From Stutzerimonas stutzeri (GTDB lineage Bacteria > Pseudomonadota > Gammaproteobacteria > Pseudomonadales > Pseudomonadaceae), in assembly GCA_002387205.1 (NCBI GenBank), contig DGLA01000016.1, positions 376,358 to 440,357 of the forward strand: a stretch of DNA of 64,000 nt, in the 5' to 3' direction. The notes below the pieces were generated by a model. The model was given only the letters and a program-made list of their open reading frames with translations, was not told the DNA's origin and searched no databases. The translations under genes were made by a program, and so were the position numbers. Of this stretch, positions 61,431-64,000 are shown piece after piece. How positions within the stretch are numbered: the stretch's first letter is position 1; the number at the start of each line of letters is the position of its first letter.

Positions 61431-61661
61431 TCAGTCGTCCAGCCATTCCTTCGGCACGTCGCGCTTGAGTGCCAGTTGACACTGCTGATGATCAACATCG
61501 AAGAAGATCACGGCGGTGCCTTTGCTCAAGGCGTGGCGCACCCGTTCGACCCGCGTCTGCAGCGGCGTCTCGTCACCGTTATCGGTGCCATCGCGGGTGA
61601 CGAAGTCCTCGATCAGACGAGTCAGGGTGTCAGGTTCGAGCTGGTCGTATGGAATGAGCAT
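61431..61661 (-). CDS. yheU: YheU-family protein (UPF0270)
   Basis: A 76-residue protein starting MLIPYDQLEPDTLTRLIEDF and continuing FVTRDGTDNGDE, the YheU signature. The function is unknown. The start was chosen on the family N-terminus; the longer open frame upstream lies inside the kinase gene. It begins 10 bases after the kinase stop and may be cotranscribed with it. Confidence 0.88.
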   Translation of the reverse strand: MLIPYDQLEPDTLTRLIEDFVTRDGTDNGDETPLQTRVERVRHALSKGTAVIFFDVDHQQCQLALKRDVPKEWLDD

Positions 61662-61671
61662 CGGCTTCTGT

Positions 61672-64000
61672 TCAGGTAGGGTGGTGCAGGTCGGGTTCGA
61701 TGATCGGGGCGTCCAGGAACCTGTCGAGGCAAGCATACAGCTGCTCGCTGGCCAACGGCTTGCCGATGAAATCATCCATGCCGGCATCCCGGCCCTGGCG
61801 GCGGTGTTCTTCAAGCACATGGGCAGTGAGCGCGACGATCGGTACCGCCGGTATACCCCGTTCGGCCTCGAAACGACGAACCTGTCGGCTGGCTTCGAAA
61901 CCATCCAGTTCCGGCATCTCGCAATCCATCAGGATGAGCTGCACTGCTCCTGGGTCCAGACAATAGGCTTTGACTGCGCGGCGCCCGTTCTCGGCAATGA
62001 TGACCTCGTAGCCCCGTTTGCGCAGCAGACTGGACACGACCATCTGACTCACGGGATTGTCTTCGGCAATGAGAATGCAAGGTCTGGCGTTCATGCGGGG
62101 CAGTTCGCCTTTAGCCATCGCTGCGCCATCTGAGGGCGTTTGGGGTGGCTGGTAGAGCCGGTGCAGGGCGTCGCGTAGCGGGCCAAGCAGTAGCGGCAGT
62201 GGCAAGCTGGCCAGTCGCAGCGACGAAGCAACAGGAATCTGCTCGTCCTGGGGCGGATACAGCAGCATCACGCGCTGATCCGGCTCGAGCTGGCCGGCCA
62301 GCGGGGTGAGCCACGAGAGCGGATTGCCTGTCCAGGGCGCCACTATGACCAACAGCGAGGCAGTGGTCTGATCGTCGAGGTAGCGAGGCAACCGTTGCGG
62401 CTCCTCGCAGCGAACGATGCGCATGCCCCAGCGGCTGAGCAAATTGCCCATCGCATCCAGGGCGCACGGATCTCCAGACGCAATCACTGCCGTATGCCCC
62501 TCGAGCAGCGGGATAAGGGGGTCGAGGGTGCCGCCTGCTTCACGCAGCGGCATATCGAAACTGAACCGGCTACCGTGACCAGGCGTACTCTGCACTTCGA
62601 TGCAACCGCCCATCATCTCCACCAGCTCCTTGCTGATGACCAGCCCCAGCCCGCTGCCGCCATAACGGCGCGTGGTGCTGGAATCGCCCTGGGCGAACGA
62701 GACGAACAGCTGACTCAGGACTTCTGCACGCATCCCAATGCCGCTATCGGTGATCGCAAACACCAGACTGCGCGCTTCCTGCGGCCCCTGGCGGCTGATC
62801 TCCAGCAACACGCATCCCCGTTCGGTGAACTTCAGTGAGTTGCTGAGCAGGTTCATCAGGACTTGCTTGAGGCGGGTCGGGTCACCTCGCAGGCGACGGG
62901 GGACGCCAGGTCCGAGGCTGAGATGCAGGCCCAGTTGCTTTTCCAGTGCCTGGGCCGTGAACAGGCTGATGGTTTCGGAAACCAGCGTCTCCAGATCGAA
63001 TTCGATGTCTTCCAGAACCATCTTGCCCGCGCCAATGCGCGCATAGTCGAGGATGTCGTTGATGACCGTCATCAGCGAGTTGCTCGAGCTGGAGATGGTG
63101 TCCAGGTAGAACCGCTGGTTGCGGTCCAGCGGGGTTTCACGCAGCAGTTGCAGCATTCCCAGCACGCCGTTGAGCGGCGTGCGGATTTCATGGCTCATTT
63201 TTGCAAGGAAACGGCTTTTCGCCTGATTTTCGCTTTCTGCCCGCTCGGCTGCCTGGCGCGACCTGAAGCCTTCTTCCTTGAGCAGGTTGATGCGGTCGGC
63301 AAGCCCGATGGACAGGGTGATCAGCTCGAAAGCGATGCCGATCTTGACGACCGGGGCGCCGTATAGACCAAACAGGTTCACGCCCAGTGAACCGGCTGTG
63401 ACGATGACGAAGGTGGCTAGCAATACGCCCCAGGCGAGCGTGTAGTACAGGCCATAGCGCACGCCGCGGCCCCATACGAAAGCTCCGGTAAGGAGCAGGC
63501 CGATGGACACCCCGATGACCATGACGCTGGCCAGTACGCTCCAGGTTTGCATGTCGAGCACGAAGCCGGACGCCAGCGCACCGACCGCTCCGGCCAAGGT
63601 GACTTGCAGCGCGATGTCCAGGCGCGGGAAATACTCCCGGGTGTGAAGGAAATGCCTGCTGAACTGCACGGCAATCAGGCAATGGCTGAGCATCAGCGCA
63701 TAGATGCCCAGCGCAACGACGCCGCCGGCATCATTCAGCCATTTGACCAGCATGCCATCGAAGCTGAGGGTGAACAGGCCTACGTTCAGGTTGTAGATCA
63801 GATACCAGAAGTAGGCTGGTTCCCGCAGCGAGAGGAAGAGAAAGAAGTTGTAGCAGAACATCGCGAACAGCACGCCGTAGAAGGCGCCGGCAAAGCCCAT
63901 CGATTCTTCGGTGGCTTCGGCGTTTGCCGCATAGCTGCTGAAATACAGCGGGAGGTACAGGGTGCTGGTGCTCTTGACACGCAGCAGCACGGTCGAAGTG
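61672..64000 (-). CDS. 7TMR-DISM hybrid sensor histidine kinase, 5' end cut off
   Basis: The gene runs off the right edge; 776 residues are visible. It starts within the end of a DISM-type periplasmic sensing domain, then seven membrane helices (7TMR-DISM), a coiled stretch, a histidine kinase with FLAKMSHEIRTPLNG (H box), NLLSNSLKFT (N box), ITDSGIGM and GSGLGLVISKEL (G boxes), then a degenerate receiver (residues ~510-620) and a full receiver with AEDNPVSQMVV and LMDCEMPELDG. The layout is like RetS-type kinases. The ligand and partner regulator are unknown. Confidence 0.9.
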   Translation of the reverse strand, partial: TSTVLLRVKSTSTLYLPLYFSSYAANAEATEESMGFAGAFYGVLFAMFCYNFFLFLSLREPAYFWYLIYNLNVGLFTLSFDGMLVKWLNDAGGVVALGIYALMLSHCLIAVQFSRHFLHTREYFPRLDIALQVTLAGAVGALASGFVLDMQTWSVLASVMVIGVSIGLLLTGAFVWGRGVRYGLYYTLAWGVLLATFVIVTAGSLGVNLFGLYGAPVVKIGIAFELITLSIGLADRINLLKEEGFRSRQAAERAESENQAKSRFLAKMSHEIRTPLNGVLGMLQLLRETPLDRNQRFYLDTISSSSNSLMTVINDILDYARIGAGKMVLEDIEFDLETLVSETISLFTAQALEKQLGLHLSLGPGVPRRLRGDPTRLKQVLMNLLSNSLKFTERGCVLLEISRQGPQEARSLVFAITDSGIGMRAEVLSQLFVSFAQGDSSTTRRYGGSGLGLVISKELVEMMGGCIEVQSTPGHGSRFSFDMPLREAGGTLDPLIPLLEGHTAVIASGDPCALDAMGNLLSRWGMRIVRCEEPQRLPRYLDDQTTASLLVIVAPWTGNPLSWLTPLAGQLEPDQRVMLLYPPQDEQIPVASSLRLASLPLPLLLGPLRDALHRLYQPPQTPSDGAAMAKGELPRMNARPCILIAEDNPVSQMVVSSLLRKRGYEVIIAENGRRAVKAYCLDPGAVQLILMDCEMPELDGFEASRQVRRFEAERGIPAVPIVALTAHVLEEHRRQGRDAGMDDFIGKPLASEQLYACLDRFLDAPIIEPDLHHPT

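Overview
The window looks like chromosomal core DNA of a high-GC gammaproteobacterium, most likely a Pseudomonas of the stutzeri group (Stutzerimonas). This rests on gene content and order: alaS-lysC-csrA(rsmA)-tRNA-Ser-tRNA-Arg, an amrZ-type regulator, flgA/flgMN-flgZ divergent from cheV-cheR followed by flgB to flgL, minCDE, and sigma-54 type flagellar promoters. The species call is an inference, because no marker such as 16S rRNA is present. I see no insertion sequence, prophage, CRISPR array or plasmid replication gene.

Layout. 1-1664: end of a cobalamin lower-ligand cluster (cobT, cobC, cobS). 1666-5015 (minus strand): molybdate uptake genes modE-modA-modB-modC with a ModE-type palindrome upstream. 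5162-12563: household genes (exported glutathione peroxidase, FadL-type porin, sseA, rnd-ycgL-ycgN, a secreted zinc-peptidase-like protein, ltaE). 12743-17584: alaS, lysC, rsmA, tRNA-Ser(GCT) and two identical tRNA-Arg(ACG) genes. 17632-24766: a DUF4124 protein, mgtE, the sodium-pump oxaloacetate decarboxylase oadGAB, amrZ, two tiny membrane or secreted proteins and tRNA-Arg(CCT). 24913-40608: flagellar and chemotaxis block, with minus-strand flgA and flgM-flgN-flgZ, and plus-strand cheV-cheR, flgBCDE and flgFGHIJKL. 40730-49762: comEA-like gene, a DUF1232 gene preceded by clustered DnaA boxes, a small uncharacterised three-gene unit, an EAL-CBS-GGDEF protein, the protease prc, apeB and rluA. 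49847-51739: minCDE. 51900-64000: lipid A acyltransferase, pirin, mlaA with an alpha/beta hydrolase, a DUF2061 protein, DUF485-actP acetate permease, an SDR, a CynX-like transporter, small proteins, and a hybrid sensor kinase cut by the window edge.

How the parts work together. The flagellar block carries readable promoters of the expected hierarchy: sigma-54 sites before flgA, flgB and flgF and a FliA (sigma-28) site before flgM. AmrZ and RsmA, encoded nearby, are known regulators of motility versus biofilm in Pseudomonas, and PilZ (FlgZ) and EAL/GGDEF proteins link the same theme to c-di-GMP. No single novel system stands out. The best leads are the DnaA-box cluster at 41262-41464, a sigma-54-like promoter in front of an unknown 70-residue exported protein, an apparently leaderless flgA, the uncharacterised 42103-43267 operon, and the hydrolase-MlaA pair in which MlaA has no visible lipobox. 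All assignments are from reading the sequence; no database search was run.
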